A DNA stretch of 64,000 nt from Sporodiniella umbellata (GCA_025677835.1 JAIXMR010000007.1:186001-250000), one strand, 5' to 3'. Shown: positions 9,414 through 22,774, counted from the stretch's first letter. Numbers and translations are program-made. The notes: generated by a model not told the origin, from the letters alone.

Positions 9414-12400
9414 ATGACAGAGTAAGTGTTTCTTCAACACGTTTTACAGACCTTTATGCATTGACTCATTTCGACTTTTGCCTGCTTTAGCAACAAAGAT
9501 ACTGAGCGAACAGAAGGCCGTATTTGCAAAATAATTCTAGAAGGGGGTTACGAATCCTGTAGTTCTGCTAGCAGATTTCGAGAACTGCTTTCTGACATCA
9601 CTGACTTTACTGAGAAGGAAATAGCAGAAGCAATAGGACATATGGTCAGAACCCAATCAAACATGACTAGTGTTGGCTCTCAAACAAGGGAAGCAACTTG
9701 GAGAGTAGATAACTTTGTATTGTGTATAAAAGAAGCGGTAAAAAATAAAAAAAAAAAAAAAAAAAGTAAACCCCTTAACTGTTATTAAATAGGCCCCTAC
9801 TTTAAACTGGACAGCGATATTTCAATACCTAGATTGCAAACACTTTTTTTTATACGGAACAAAAGACCTGGATATATTGATCGACATTTGGAAAGCTTGT
9901 CCGCAGGTAAGATATTGAAAACAATGAGCCTAATGGATACTAATGACTTGAATAATTACAGGGGAACAATCCTTTTCCAGCCAGTGTATTTTTTGGCCAG
10001 TGGAAAAACCTGAAAGGGCAGCTCAGTGCATTGTATCAAATGGCAAACGCCTCCACCGACTACGTAAATCTCCCAGACTCTTCAAAAAGAAAAGTGATCG
10101 AAGCTTTCGACTTTACTACCGCGAGTTCTCTAAACAAATCACTAGCTAATCAACTTGTAAAAGAGCAGCTAAACTCTTTAGATTTGATAGAGTGTGTAAT
10201 CAAATTGGCTGATACATCTGTCATCGACGATGTCAAAGTGTTTTTAGAAATGATGGTCAACAAAAGTCCTGAGCTTGTGTTTATGGGACTGCTTCAGATT
10301 GACGTGAGTTTTTTTTTTGGTTGATGATGACGTTTGTATTAATACGTAATACATATTAGCCTATTGCCAACAAAGTACACGAAGACTTATTTGCAAGACT
10401 TATCGTGTATTATTTCACAGGAAATACCCATAGCGTTTTTGTTTTTACCAAATTTTGGAAAGCAAAACCAGAGCTGTTTAAAAAAAATATCGTCGAGTTA
10501 TACAACAACGACCCAACCGCGTTAACAAGAATACTTGCGTTTGTTCATGAGCTAAAGGTAAGTAAAACAAGGAGTATAAGCTGGGCTGAGATATTCACTG
10601 CATATGATTTAGATTTTGCCCTCTATACTTGATCTCCAGTCTTTTTTATTTACTATTGACTTGGCTGCATTAGCAGCACGTAGAGAGTATTTGAATTTAG
10701 AGAAATGGTTACTAGACAAAAGCAACGAACACGGCGAGGCATTTTCTAAGACATGCCTTGCTTTCCTTAGTACTAAAGTTAGAGCTGAGCTGTCTAGACA
10801 AGATTCGCAGATGGCACCTATGACTGTCCCCTTGTCTGTAGACACAGTCAATATATTCACCAAAGTACTTGCTGACAGGTAAAGCAAAAGATTGTGATAC
10901 AAAAAGAGGTGTTAAAAATTTATGCATATCAGCAAACTCAGCACAAAAGAAAAAGAAATGGTACACGAAATTCAGTCTAGATACATAGCGCTAAGTCAGA
11001 AGGGATCCAACGAAACGACTCCAGAAACTGCAGTGAAGAAAGTGTCCACAAAAGCACCTGGACTTCCAACCAGCAATGTAACCTTCAAACAGGATATCGA
11101 AGATGAAGCCAACTCTTATTACGAAAAAATCTACAGTGGCGAAATTTCAATTGAAGGAATGATAGAGAAGCTTCGAATGTTTAGCCAATCAAAAGATTCC
11201 AGAGAGAACGATGTATATGCATGTATGCTTCACAACCTCCTAGATGAATACAACTTCTTTCCCAAATATCCCGAAAAAGAGCTGACAATCACCAGCATTT
11301 TATTTGGTCAGCTTATTCAGCATCGCCTATTTGCATACAGCACATTGGGTTTAGCATTACGCTACGTATTAGATGCTTTAGGTCACGTACCCGGCACAAA
11401 AATCTATAGATTTGGTCTAACAGCTCTTACACAATTTCAGGCACGACTGCCAGAATGGCCTCAATACTGCTTTCATCTGACACAAGCTCCAGCGCTTCAA
11501 TTAACCAATCCTGAAATGGTCAGCATGGTGAAGTCAGCTATGCACATTGGGAAAATACAACAGCAACGAACACAACAACCACCCCAGCCTAACATAGCAG
11601 AAAGCCAGGCTCTCGTTAGCCTGCCCCCCACTTCTACATCAAACAATTTCTCGCTAGAAAAGCAAAAGACACCGCTATCGCAAGCTACGATTTTTACAGC
11701 AGTATTTGTGCCAAACATTTCAAACAGTACCAACGAAAACATTATATACGAAACACCTAATGAGCCTACCCAAGACAAGATTCTATTCATTATAAATAAT
11801 GTAGCGCACAACAATTTGGAAACAAAAGCGTCAGAGCTTAAAGAACTACTAAAGAAATCTAGTTATTTGTGGTTTAGTAGCTACCTAGTAGTGAAACGTG
11901 CTAGTATAGAGCCCAACTATCACGATCTGTATATACTTTTGTTAAAGCTATTAGACAGCCCGCTTTTATACCAACACATGATTAGAGAGACTTTCTTCAA
12001 TATCAAAATTCTACTCAACTCCGACAATACTGTTTCCTCTTCTACCGAGCGCACCTTATTAAAAAACCTTGGTGCATGGCTTGGTGACATGACATTGGCT
12101 CAGAACGTGCCTATCAAACAAAAATGCATTTCATTCAAAGAGCTTCTTCTCGAAGGGTATGACACTGGAAGGTTGATTGTCATTATTCCATTTGTCTGCA
12201 AAGTGCTAGAACAAGGGAAAAAAAACAGTGTATTTGTTCCTCCCAACCCATGGGTGATGGCTATTCTTAGACTACTGGTTGAACTTTATCAAAATGCAGA
12301 ACTTAAATTGAACTTGAAATTTGAAATTGAAGTGCTTTGTAAAACTTTATCAATCGAATTGAATACTATACAGCCCACACAGACACTGAAAAGCCGCAAG

Positions 12401-15400
12401 CAAAGACAACTGATACAAACAACGGGTATGGCTGTTAAGCCCGAAAACTCTCTTTATCCTATGTCACGCCCTCCAATCACAAACCTGATTTCTCAGATCC
12501 CATCACCCGCACCTTTGCCCGTTGGAGCTGATAAGGCTGAAGAAGAATTTATACAACTTCCTAATTTGGGACCTTATTTGACATTTAACTCTCAAATTGC
12601 CTTGTACGCTTCACAGCCAAACTCCAAACGATGGGTTTTGCAAGCAGTCAAACAGTCTATTTTTGATATTATCGGTCCTGTCGTGGAAAGATCAGTGGCC
12701 ATCGCCTCCGTCTCGACTCGAGAGCTTATTTTAAAAGACTTTGCTGTGGAATCGGACGAAAAGAAAATAAGAAAAGCGGCTCATTTGATGGCAGAGAGTT
12801 TGGCAGGAAGTTTGGCAATGGTAACATGCAAAGAGCCCCTGCACACAAGCATGGCAACCCATTTGCGTAGTATTTTTGTAGCAAACGGTCTAAGTGAAGT
12901 CGCTGCAGAGCAAGCGGCTACGTTGACTGCTACAGAAAACTTGGATTTGGTTTGTACTGTGATTGAAAAGACAGCGATGGAAAAAGTAATAGCTGAAGTA
13001 GACGAAGTCATGGCTATGGCTTACAACAGCCGTAAAAAGCATAGAGAGAGAGATGGCGTCCAGCCTTACTTTGACATGGACATTTTCTCTGTTTCGAGGT
13101 ATTCCGCTACGCTTCCGGAACCTCTGCGTCCTAAACCTAATGGACTTCAAGCCAACCAGCTCCGTGTGTATGAAGATTTCATCCACATACCTAGAGTCGC
13201 ACCCCACGCTATCAACGGACAGATGGTAGATCCATCTTTTTTTGAGCAACAACAGCCGCTTCGCAGTAGCTTATCCGCCAACACCAACATGTCTCACCAT
13301 GAACTGCATGCTGGATTCAACAGCAGTCTTCCCACAAGTATGGACCAGCAGCAGCAACAAGCAAGTGCACACCAAACACTGGAGCGATTTGCTCAATGCA
13401 TTGGAGAGCTAGAAAAATTTATTAATGTAACCAATCTACCAAGTTTCAGCGCGATTCCTCATCAACATGACATCTTTACTGTCATTCATCAGATACCTTT
13501 ATTGGCCATGGCCAGTTTTGATAAAGCTGAGGCTGCGCGAACGTTCGCACAAAAGGTAGTACAGCTGCTCTATAAATGCGATACACAGCTAGGCCGTGAG
13601 GTTTACGTTGTGTTGTTGGAAAGGCTATGTGAAGTATCACCTAATGTTGGTGTCCTTGTCACCTCCTGGTTAACCCATGCAGATGACGAACGCAAATATA
13701 ACGTGCCTGTCACTGTTGCACTCATCAAAGCCAACCTTATAAACCTACCTGAACAAGACCAAGAGCTAGCAAATTTGATAGATAGCGGTCGAGCGAGCGC
13801 GGTAGACTTCACTGCTAGATTGATCTTCGCATGTTTATTTGAAGAAAATTCTTTAGCTACTCGTCAAGAATTCATAAAGTCCTTGGAAGCACTGAATCGA
13901 TTTAGAGGAAATATGCCTGAAAGTGTTATGATTTTAGTGGAAGAAATGCGCAGGCGCTCTGCTACTGGAAACAATAATCCTGGGACAGTCATTTTAAACC
14001 AGCCTTCTATTCTTTCTCAAAACCTATCAGATGAGGAGATAAACGTTCGTGAGCAGATGCATGTTTTGTTTAGTGAGTGGGTTAGACTCTATCAACACCC
14101 TACAAGCACGGAAAAAATCCTTAGAGCTTTTGTCACGCAGCTTTCTCAACAGAACATCTTCAAAATGGAGGAAATGTCTTCGCTCTTTTATCGTGTATGT
14201 ATAGAGGCTTCTGTAGACCATGCTACAACACACAAGCAGCTACCCAACCAACCTGTAGGACTTATATATTTACCTATCGATGCCTTTTCCAAGTTGATTG
14301 TTTGTTTCATGGAGCTTCCTCAGCTTTCTGCTTCAGAACCAGCCGAAAACGATAGAGTCAACTTATTCAAAAACGTTTTATCCATCATCGCACTTACTAT
14401 TTCTCAAGTTCATGAGCAGCGTCAACAACAATTTGATCAGCGCCCTTTTTTGAGGTTGTTTACCAGCTTGCTTTGCGAACTACACACTTCCGAGCAACAA
14501 TTGCAAAAAATCTATATGTCACTTTTAAGCGCAATGAGTAATACGCTAAGCGCGCTTCAGCCTTCACAATTCCCTGGGTTTACTTTTGCGTGGCTACAAT
14601 TGATCTCCCATCGACTTTTTATGCCAAAGTTACTACTAGCTGAGAACCAAAAGGTATGTTGTATAACAAATTTGTTGAGAATCTAACATGCTCTTGATTT
14701 TTTATTAAAAAGGGGTGGCCCACTTTTCAAAAGCTTCTTATGCACCTCTTCCAATTCCTTAATCCTTTTCTTCAGATTGCCAAACTGAAGGAAACAACGC
14801 GAATGCTCTACCGAGGAACCTTGAGGGTACTACTTGTACTGCTTCACGATTTTCCTGAATTCCTCTGCGATTATCACTATAGTTTCTGTGATGTAATACC
14901 AGCCTCTTGTATCCAACTCCGTAATTTAATTTTAAGCGCCTTTCCCCGCCATATGCGACTACCTGATCCGTTTACTCCCAACCTGAAAGTGGATCTGCTC
15001 CCAGACATTAACCAACCACCCAGTATTTTATCTGATTATACTAGTGTCTTGAAAACGGATCAACTTAAGCAAGAAATCGACGACATGATGAAGCCGCAGG
15101 CTGACAAGACAAAGCTCTTTCATTCTTTGTCTACCAAGCTTCTCAATAAGGAACCAAGTGACACAAAGTATAACGTATCTTTGATAAATGCACTTGTCTT
15201 TTATGTAGGTGTCACAGGAGTTACTGAAGGTATCCCAGTAAATCAAGGATCCCCAATACAAATCTTTCAGTACCTGTTGAACGAACTCGACTCTGAAGGC
15301 CGCTATTTGTTTCTGAGCGCCATTGCAAATCAACTGCGATACCCTAATAGCCATACACATTACTTTAGCTGTGTTATCCTCTATTTGTTCGCTGAGGGTA

Positions 15401-15606
15401 ACCAAGAGATTATAAAGGAGCAGATTACCCGAGTGTTGTTGGAGCGACTGATTGTCAATCGACCCCACCCCTGGGGGCTTTTGATTACGTTTATTGAGCT
15501 GATTAAAAATCCGCGATACAGTTTCTGGAACCACTCTTTTACTCGATGCGCTACTGATATCGAGCGTTTGTTTGAAAGCGTCTCAAGATCTATTAATCAA
15601 AACTAG
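9414..15606 (+). CDS. NOT1: CCR4-NOT complex scaffold subunit NOT1
   Basis: The large scaffold of the CCR4-NOT complex; it holds the Caf1/Ccr4 deadenylases and the NOT2/NOT3 module and controls mRNA decay (family knowledge). It starts with an 8-nt exon (9414-9421) spliced to 9491, giving [14 protein letters not shown]. Further exons include the one starting with [13 protein letters not shown], the one from 9963 ([14 protein letters not shown]), an exon ending HELK spliced to [12 protein letters not shown], the large exon 10933-14654 and the last exon from about 14712. Seen in order: helical HEAT-like N-terminus, the central region, a Gln-rich linker, and the highly conserved C-terminal NOT1 domain ([38 protein letters not shown]). 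Length is about 1,900 residues, normal for fungi. AATAAA at about 15677. Exon borders in the 10.3-10.6 kb part are inferred. Confidence 0.95.
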
Positions 15607-16855
15607 AACAATTGTATCCTTGGCTGCAATTCCCCACATATTATTTGTATATTAGTATTATCTTTTCTAACTTCATAATAAAGCATACTCTAATCCTCTT
15701 CCCTATTACTCTAAAAAAGTACACACACACCCTTTTATACAATCAAGCTTATGTTAGTTTTAATTTTTAAAATCCGATACTTAATAGTAATTTAATTGGA
15801 CAAAACTTGACCAACTGCATTATCGAAACGCACCCACTCTATAAATAGTGTTATTTTATTTTATTTTGGTATAAATAAACTGTGCACCAACTTATTACTC
15901 TATTTGATTATAGAATTTTACTACGAACGTCAAAAAAAAATATGCGCAGAAAACAAAGACGCTATAAAGAGACAAATCAGTTGATTCCCTATTTGAAAAA
16001 CAATCTATGAGCCAAAACAACCGATAGACATGAAGAGAAAATGTCTGACTAGTTTTGATTTACAAAAAGTTGTTAATAACAACTAACGGTCACTAATGAC
16101 CTATCAATAAATCTAGAACTTCTTAATTTTCTGTTTGAGCCTCTGTTTTTTTCTCCTTGTAAAGATTGCAAAACATTCATTAAAATAGACCCTACACGAT
16201 CCACGAAAGAGTAACAAGCGGAGGTTATGTATATGTGTGTGTTTTTTATCGGCATTTTAAAAAAATAGGTTCATCTGCTCATCGAAAACAAAGAAACCGC
16301 CGAAGATATTCAAAACTGATAAACTTGTTTTCCCGACAATTGACATTTAAAAAAAAAATTAGCATGCATTTTGGAGTATCTTTAATAAACAACTTGCTTA
16401 CAACCTTTGTTGCTCAAATATATATGCTTTCTAGGGCCGTAGAGCAAACAATTAGTTTTCAGACGACCTTTTTAACTATGAACACTTTTGCTTAGATAAT
16501 TGATCCCTCGGCTATATCAAAACATCCTCTTGTTGTCTGATTATAACTCCAATCAGTGTATCAGAAAGCTTATTTTTTTCAGCCAGACACTAGAATATGC
16601 TGTCTACAAGATATTCGCTTTAGGAACGGTTAGTAATATACACATATATATTATACATATGCATATATCAGAGTAGGTTACGATAGTTGAAGCGATTGAC
16701 CAAAGCAATTGATTATTTGGCTTTCAAAGAGAAGACTAATTGAGTTTCAAAAGCCCAATTGAGATGTTATTGTTTTATTGTATGATTATCCGTAATAGAT
16801 GTATATGCAAGAGAAAGAATGGAGAAGGGATGGGTATGCAGATGATATAAAATGT
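15607..16855. other. Intergenic region between convergent NOT1 and the Cys-rich gene
   Basis: AT-rich, with many stops in all frames. It holds the NOT1 3' UTR with a polyadenylation signal near 15677 and the 3' UTR of the gene at 16856. One open frame at 16235-16495 is low-complexity and looks like chance. Nothing else is visible. Confidence 0.5.
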
Positions 16856-17113
16856 TTAGAGACGAGATAGAGGGAAGCAGCGGCTACATTTTTCTAATGG
16901 CACCAAGGCTCTATTACAGACAGAGCAGTTGGTTCTACAAGCGTCACAATCCCAACCTGCCGAAAGTATTTTCCCACAACTACAGATAGCATATGTGGAC
17001 TCTTCTTGTTTTGAACAAAGCATAGTGTTAGCATTTCCAAGACTTGGAGCCCAAAGACGGTACTCTATTAAAGGGAAGCCTGTTTTGTCTTGAAGTTCAA
17101 TAGTGTCAGCCAT
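16856..17113 (-). CDS. Small Cys-rich protein, likely two zinc ribbons
   Basis: An 85-residue hypothetical protein starting MADTIELQDKTGFPLIEYRL. Nine cysteines are packed in its last 55 residues: C-x10-C-x-C, then C-x2-C, C-x3-C, C-x2-C and C-x2-C spacings (ICSCGK, WDCDACRTNCSVCNR, EKCSRC). The paired CxC/CxxC knuckles suggest two zinc-binding sites, so a nucleic-acid or protein adaptor role is possible, but no known family was recognised. No signal peptide or membrane segment. The ATG at 17113 is preferred over the upstream in-frame stretch, which is only a translated T run. That run (15 T, then ACTTAG) could be a splice acceptor in the 5' UTR. It stands at the edge of a long gene-poor region. 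Confidence 0.65.
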   Translation of the reverse strand: MADTIELQDKTGFPLIEYRLWAPSLGNANTMLCSKQEESTYAICSCGKILSAGWDCDACRTNCSVCNRALVPLEKCSRCFPLSRL

Positions 17114-19743
17114 TCTTGCACAGATGTAAAAACTAAGTAAAAAAAAAAAAAAAAAGAACAAAGAAAGGGTTATTTATATCAGAAAGCTCCGCCTTGAAGA
17201 TCCTCACACTCTTTTATATTTGAATGCCACTGCGTTTGAATTTCTAACCAGCATAATACATGAACTAGCATATTATTCATTTTATAATTTTAAATTGCTT
17301 TTTTCCTCATTCTCTTTTGTCATTTTTCCGCGGCTATGTTCTTAAATCATATGCAGTAGAGTATGCGTCTGTCGGCTTTTTTCAAAGCATCATAAAATAT
17401 AGACAAAACATAAAATAAAAAATGGTCGTCCTGTTGCACAGTCTGAACAGGACTTCAAATGTTAAAATAAACCCTTTGACACCTAGTATCCAAGCACACT
17501 CCAAGAAATCTTGATTCTTTTCCCTTTCTTTTTAGACGCATCCAAAACCTTTGTGTGTTCCTTACTTTATATGTGTGCTTTCATTGATTTTATCGCTTAT
17601 GATGTATGCATGTACGTATAAAGAACTGAGAAAAAAAAAAGGGAAATTTTTTTTAAATATAAACAGCCTTATAAAACAGGGTTTTACTTTGAAAGACAGT
17701 AAAAGCATGCAGGTATCGGTGGTTGGAATTATTCTGTCTCGTATGTCAACCACACGGCCACGTTGCATCTTAATACTTTTTTGTACTCCATTAGAAAATA
17801 AAATATGGATAACCAAAAAAGAAAAAATACATGTATAATCTTAAAGTACTTACATATACCAAAAAAAAAACCCCCCAACAAGAGTTGCTTATTTTCTGAC
17901 AGTCCTTTTTATATATGTTCTACCCTTATTTGTTTCTGCTCTATAATATCAAGAAGCAAGTCGGACTTTTTTTTTTTGACATAAGAGTTTTTCTTGGGAA
18001 CGTAATTATGTGAATCCTATGCAATGCTCCTAGAAAAAAAAGGCCATTTACTCTTTTGCACGCCCCCTTTCTCTCCTCACTGTCTTTTCATCTCCTTGTA
18101 TATGCATCATGCTTGGTAAAGAGTTGTAGACTGTCAAGCTACATACAAAAGTTTTTAGTTTGACTGAGATTTTATGTTGTAGATTATCGTAGACTTCGGC
18201 TTGTTTTAGAAAGGCGCTTTTTTATACTATATACACTGGGTCTATCATGACCATTGAATAGTGAATTTGTATAGAGCTACATTGAATGCATATGCTTACT
18301 TTAAAAAAGAAACGTCATTTCGTTTTGTTTAGTCATTCATTTCATTTTGCTAACGAGAGTTTTTTATTAAGCAATTTAGAAGCAGAGAAACAGATAAAAC
18401 CCTTTTATGCATGCTTTTTTTTTTTGGGTACAGCCAATTTTATTATTATTATTATGCTTATTAAATGTACATAAGAAATTTCTTTTATTTGGTACATTCA
18501 ATACCAAAAATACATACTTTTTTAGTTCACTTTATAGTTATTTATGTTTATGGTTAAAAGGCTTATTGTAAATATAAATATACAACCTATCTACTAGGCA
18601 ACCAATTGCCTCAGTTCAACCAAAGTAGATGGCTGTTTCCCTATCCTGAGGAGGTGTATTCAAGAAAATATGTTTGCTTTACTCAGTATATGAGAAACCA
18701 CCGCTTTCTTTAGAAGCTTTTTTAGAGGGATACATACTACTTGCTAAATCTAAAAATTACTACTGCAGAAGACTAGACACTCTTTGGTCATCGTGTATTT
18801 GACAAAAAGTTTTAAATGACAACAGATTATGTGAGTTCTTAAGAAAGGTAGAAACGTGACAAGGGCACAGCCTGGATGATGTCATTTTTCTTTACAAAAA
18901 TAAATAAATATCAAAAAATCAGGAACAGGTTTAGATACAGCCATAAAAAAAAAACACACGTTGCTTTTCTTCCCTGGCAAAGACTTTAGAGCGTTTCATC
19001 TTATTTCAGCAAAAGTGAATCCATGTCGACATTAACCTATATATGAGATTTCTAGCTTGTTTATTTCAAGGTAGAAAAAAACATAGACAGGTCTTATGAA
19101 CCTTCAACTCTTTGTCCTCTGTCTGCTCTAAAGAAAATTACAGACACAGAGATTAAAAACAAGCGTCTGAAATCCATTCGACCATGTTATGCATAAACCA
19201 AATAATAATAAAGATAAACCCTAAAGCTGTGTACCGGAGCTAAAACACACATATACACACGTTTTCTGATGTTCCCCACACATGTTTCGGCTCATACCTA
19301 AAGACGGGAGCGGTTTGTTTTTAATGTACGCATGAATCAAGTATTGAGCTGAGCATATAACATTGGCTATTCGTCATTCTTCTCTTGATTATTATTGCTG
19401 CATAGAAAAAATCACACCAGACTTATGGCATCAATACTCAGCCTATTAGCGATTAATTAGTAGTGTCAAGTATTACACACACAAATGCAGCTGTTTAATG
19501 TTTATCAAAAATTTTGGATCTGCAATATTACTTGGTATACAAATAGTCTGCCTTTCCTTTGTTCAGTTTCTAAAAAAAAAAAAAACTCTCTCTCTCTCGT
19601 GCTGACAAAATAATTGAATCAGAAATCTATTTAGAATCAGAATTGGGATTGGCACTCCTAACTTTTCTATCCAGACCATAGTCTCTTTGTACTATTTTAA
19701 CCATGGGCAGTTTAAAAACCTAAATAAAGAAGGTGAAAATATT

Positions 19744-19810
19744 TATATATATATATATATACACGCACACATAAACACACAAACGCACACACACACACAC
19801 ACACACACAC
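19744..19810. repeat. TA/CA compound microsatellite
   Basis: A (TA)n block followed by interrupted and then pure (CA)n, about 67 bases. Simple-sequence repeat, likely length-variable between strains. Confidence 0.9.
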
Positions 19811-21341
19811 CACTTAAGAAATGGTAATAAACATTGTGTAACTCTACAGGGAATCCATCTATTCCATATAGCCAACATCTGGTAGAGGTACTTTGTGATA
19901 ACAGAGTAAGTCAGTCGTAACCGCTATGCATTGTTTAGTTTTTTTTTTTTTTTTTTGAGCAAGTGACATCCAAAAGAAAGAGACTTGAAAATGATTTCGT
20001 TCAGTTTCTTCTGAGACCTTTTTTTTTTCTCAACAAGAAATGTACTTAGTGCTGTTTCTAAAGTGAGTCATACAGGTTATACAGTGATTCTAAACCTAAT
20101 GTTTGTTTTCAAGTTAGCCAAAGCTTGCTTAGGTCTCCGACCCCAGAAGCTCTTATTTCTGTAACAGCGCTATAAATCGTCATCTAGAAAGTCCTTGTTT
20201 AAGAAAGCGATCTATCTAAAGGAAGGCTGTATTTTCTGCATAGATAGCTACTCAATGGATACCTTTTTTTTTTTGTGGTGTGTGATTAGGAGGGGTCCTT
20301 TGTAAAGCTACGGAACAGGTGGGATTTTGTTATTTACTGATTTAGCAAGTTGGGCGATTTAATAGATACGCTTTGATCCTCCCCTCTAAAGAGAGCTGTG
20401 CTTTATTTAGCATATATAGACACGATCTAGAACTTTTGGTGCCCTTGAATAGGGAAGTAGTAGTTTCTTTATGGATGCAAAGCTAGAGATCTTTTAGTCG
20501 TTATCCAGGCAAAAAGGCTGTTTAGAGTAAGACACTGTCCTCAATACAAAAGAAAACAAAAAAGCTTCTCTGGTAACCAAAGCAACGTATTGGCCAATAG
20601 AAAAGCAAACAGTGGATCCTTTAAAAATAAAGGTCTTTTAGCGGAGACCAAAGCATAATCTCTGTTTTTTTTTTTTTGAAAGAGGGTTCTTTTCAAGGCC
20701 ATCTGCACTAAAACCAGCAAAATAAAAATAAAAATAAAACAAAACCAAAACAAAAACAATTCAAAAGCCAAAGAAAAAAGAAAAAAAAAGAAAAAAGAAA
20801 AGCAGCTCTTGTGCTATGCTTAGAAAGGAAATCGGGTCGCTCATTTTGTACAAAGTAGTACACGTTGAACACTACCGTTCCGAGCTTCCGTGAGCCTTTT
20901 TAATGCTTGTTTCTGGCTTAAAGTAAGAAAAAAAAAAAGGACAGAAATGGGGAAAGCACCTATAATGGCTAAAGAACAAAAAGCGATTTTTGAAGAAAAC
21001 AGACACAATCTGTATGATGGATGACAAGCCCTTTTTTGTAAGATGAGATGTATCCATGCAAATAGATATGGACTGGATTCTAAGTGGTACAGACCATCAG
21101 TATGGATCGATGAGGTATGAAAAAGGTAATGGGATTCTCCCCCCAAAATTAGACTTTAGAGCAGTTTTTATGATGCCACTTTATTTACGTTGCGTGATAG
21201 AGTAAGCAGTAGTCTATCTTTTCTGCTTGTTTGTTTTCAAAAAAAAAAAAAAAAAAAGATAGATTGCCATGGCTTTTCTAGTCACTTTAACTCTAAGCGC
21301 TCTTTCTTTCTGTTTTTTAATAAAAAACGGTTGATAGACTT

Positions 21342-21343
21342 AC

Positions 21344-21374
<31 letters not shown>
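21342..21374. repeat. Long T run in the gene-poor region
   Basis: About 32 consecutive T. One of several long homopolymers in the window; no gene can be tied to it. Confidence 0.85.
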
Positions 21375-22339
21375 GGATCGAATCAAGATGGATTGATTCT
21401 ATTGTCTAAAAGAATAAGCTTTTTTTTTTTGTGTTTATAGCAAAGAATTTATCTGTGATACAATTTTGCTTTCAAACTTACATACTGGATCACGCGAACA
21501 CCATGACTTTCTCTATTTTTATTTTTATTTTTATTATTATTTTGTTGTTATTATTATTACTATTCGTTCCCATCTTCCGGCTGAAACCTTTGGACGCGTT
21601 TTATAAACTAACCTGAGCTACTCTTCTGGTGCGGAAAGAGACTATTTACCTAGGATAGAAAAGCGATCAAAAGGAAAGCCTGCCCAGAGATACTGGAAGG
21701 CTGTCTAAAAAAGGAATTGAAAGAGAATTCTAAATGCTTCTTTATAAAGAAATTCAAGTACCTCTTGTTTTTAGAACAGGTGAAATCTGAACAAAACAAA
21801 TGAGGTAACAAAAACATTGATTTGCTGTTTAATGTGCTGAGCAGAGCCTATCTTAATTGGACATTGAAACTCCATAAAAAAAAGAAGGGGGGAAAATAAA
21901 TAGAATCTTTTTTGAAGTATTCATCCACTTGTTCACTTTCGGATGAGGCCCGATTGTTAGTTACACTTCTTTTCCCCACTCAGACACGGAGTTTGCCGGC
22001 TTTCTGGGCAATAGCTTGAGAAACACCCCCCCAAAATAACTCCAAAAGGGTGAATGGGTAAGACAAAGTGTCACTTTGGTTGACAGCTGAAAAAAGAAAT
22101 AAGAAAAAAAAAAAAGCAATATGCTCTGGATACTAAAAACAAATAAAGTATAAACAAAAAAAAAAAAATATAAACACTCCTTTGGATGAAAATAAATGCC
22201 TGTTTTCAAAAAGGAAAATCGGCAGCAGCCTTGTTGATCCTTGACAGCGACTAAACTTGAAGTTTGTACCACGTCTTATCGAGACACGTTAATAATAATT
22301 TTGACTATTCACATCAAATTTGTACGACGCTTATTTTTC

Positions 22340-22347
22340 TATATAAA
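22340..22347 (+). promoter_or_regulatory. TATA box of the candidate microgene
   Basis: TATATAAA lies 81 bases before the ATG at 22421, followed by a C/T-rich leader and the start context TTTCACAATG. This is a good fungal core-promoter geometry and is the main support for transcription here. Confidence 0.5.
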
Positions 22348-22420
22348 AGCCAGCGTGTGTTGTTGTTTTTTTGTGGTTTTTCCCCTTTCTTTATCCAACA
22401 AAACCTCTTTTGATTTCACA

Positions 22421-22486
22421 ATGCCACCTGACAGACCCACCAAGCCTGCATTACCAAGACCTTACCCTGCTCCGGTCAAACGCTAG
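22421..22486 (+). CDS. Candidate 21-residue proline-rich microprotein
   Basis: The open frame encodes MPPDRPTKPALPRPYPAPVK plus a final Arg, then TAG. Eight of 21 residues are proline and five are Lys or Arg; there are no hydrophobic segments. The leader has a TATA box at 22340 and a C/T-rich tract; downstream, a C/T-rich stretch of about 280 bases ends in AATAAA at 22769. Together this looks like a short mRNA unit with one tiny frame inside a 7.6-kb gene-poor island. The frame is open further upstream to 22241, but that part reads as random and precedes the TATA box. It may equally be a non-coding RNA with a chance frame. No family is recognised. Confidence 0.4.
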   Translation: MPPDRPTKPALPRPYPAPVKR

Positions 22487-22568
22487 CCTCAGCTACCTTT
22501 CCTAAGCTCTTTACAGTCACTCACTTTAACTTTTAAGATTTTACATTTATGCATACAAACCAATATCC

Positions 22569-22592
22569 TTTTCTCTCTCTCTCTCTCTCTTT
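22569..22592. repeat. CT microsatellite
   Basis: A (CT)n tract within the C/T-rich stretch after the 22421 frame, possibly part of its 3' UTR. Confidence 0.85.
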
Positions 22593-22768
22593 CGTTACTA
22601 TCTCCTTTTTGGACCGGTGCTGCTGATATCACGTATATATAACTACTCTTTTTACATAGTCTCTCCCAAAAAAAAAAAAAAAATAGCCCCTTCCCCACTT
22701 CTCTCTGTATTTTCATTCCCTTCTTTCTTTGTATACCCCCTCATATGAATAATAATAATAACAACAAC

Positions 22769-22774
22769 AATAAA
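22769..22774 (+). terminator. AATAAA polyadenylation signal candidate
   Basis: AATAAA follows an AAT/AAC repeat about 280 bases after the 22486 stop and is a plausible 3' end for the microgene transcript. Sequence match only. Confidence 0.35.

Larger units (their letters stand above)
17114..22339. other. Gene-poor region
   Basis: Over 5 kb with no open frame that looks coding. All long frames are low-complexity and driven by A/T runs (for example 17551-17838, 20541-20771, 21961-22272). It contains microsatellites near 19744-19810, many short T or A runs and a T run at 21342-21374. I found no tRNA, snRNA or transposon signature. It may be a regulatory region, hold non-coding RNA, or be a decayed element; the sequence alone does not say which. 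Confidence 0.5.

Noticed and set aside
17551..17838. 95-codon plus-strand frame
   Set aside because: Low-complexity composition, hydrophobic/Lys runs from A/T tracts, an equally long frame on the opposite strand and no recognisable domain.
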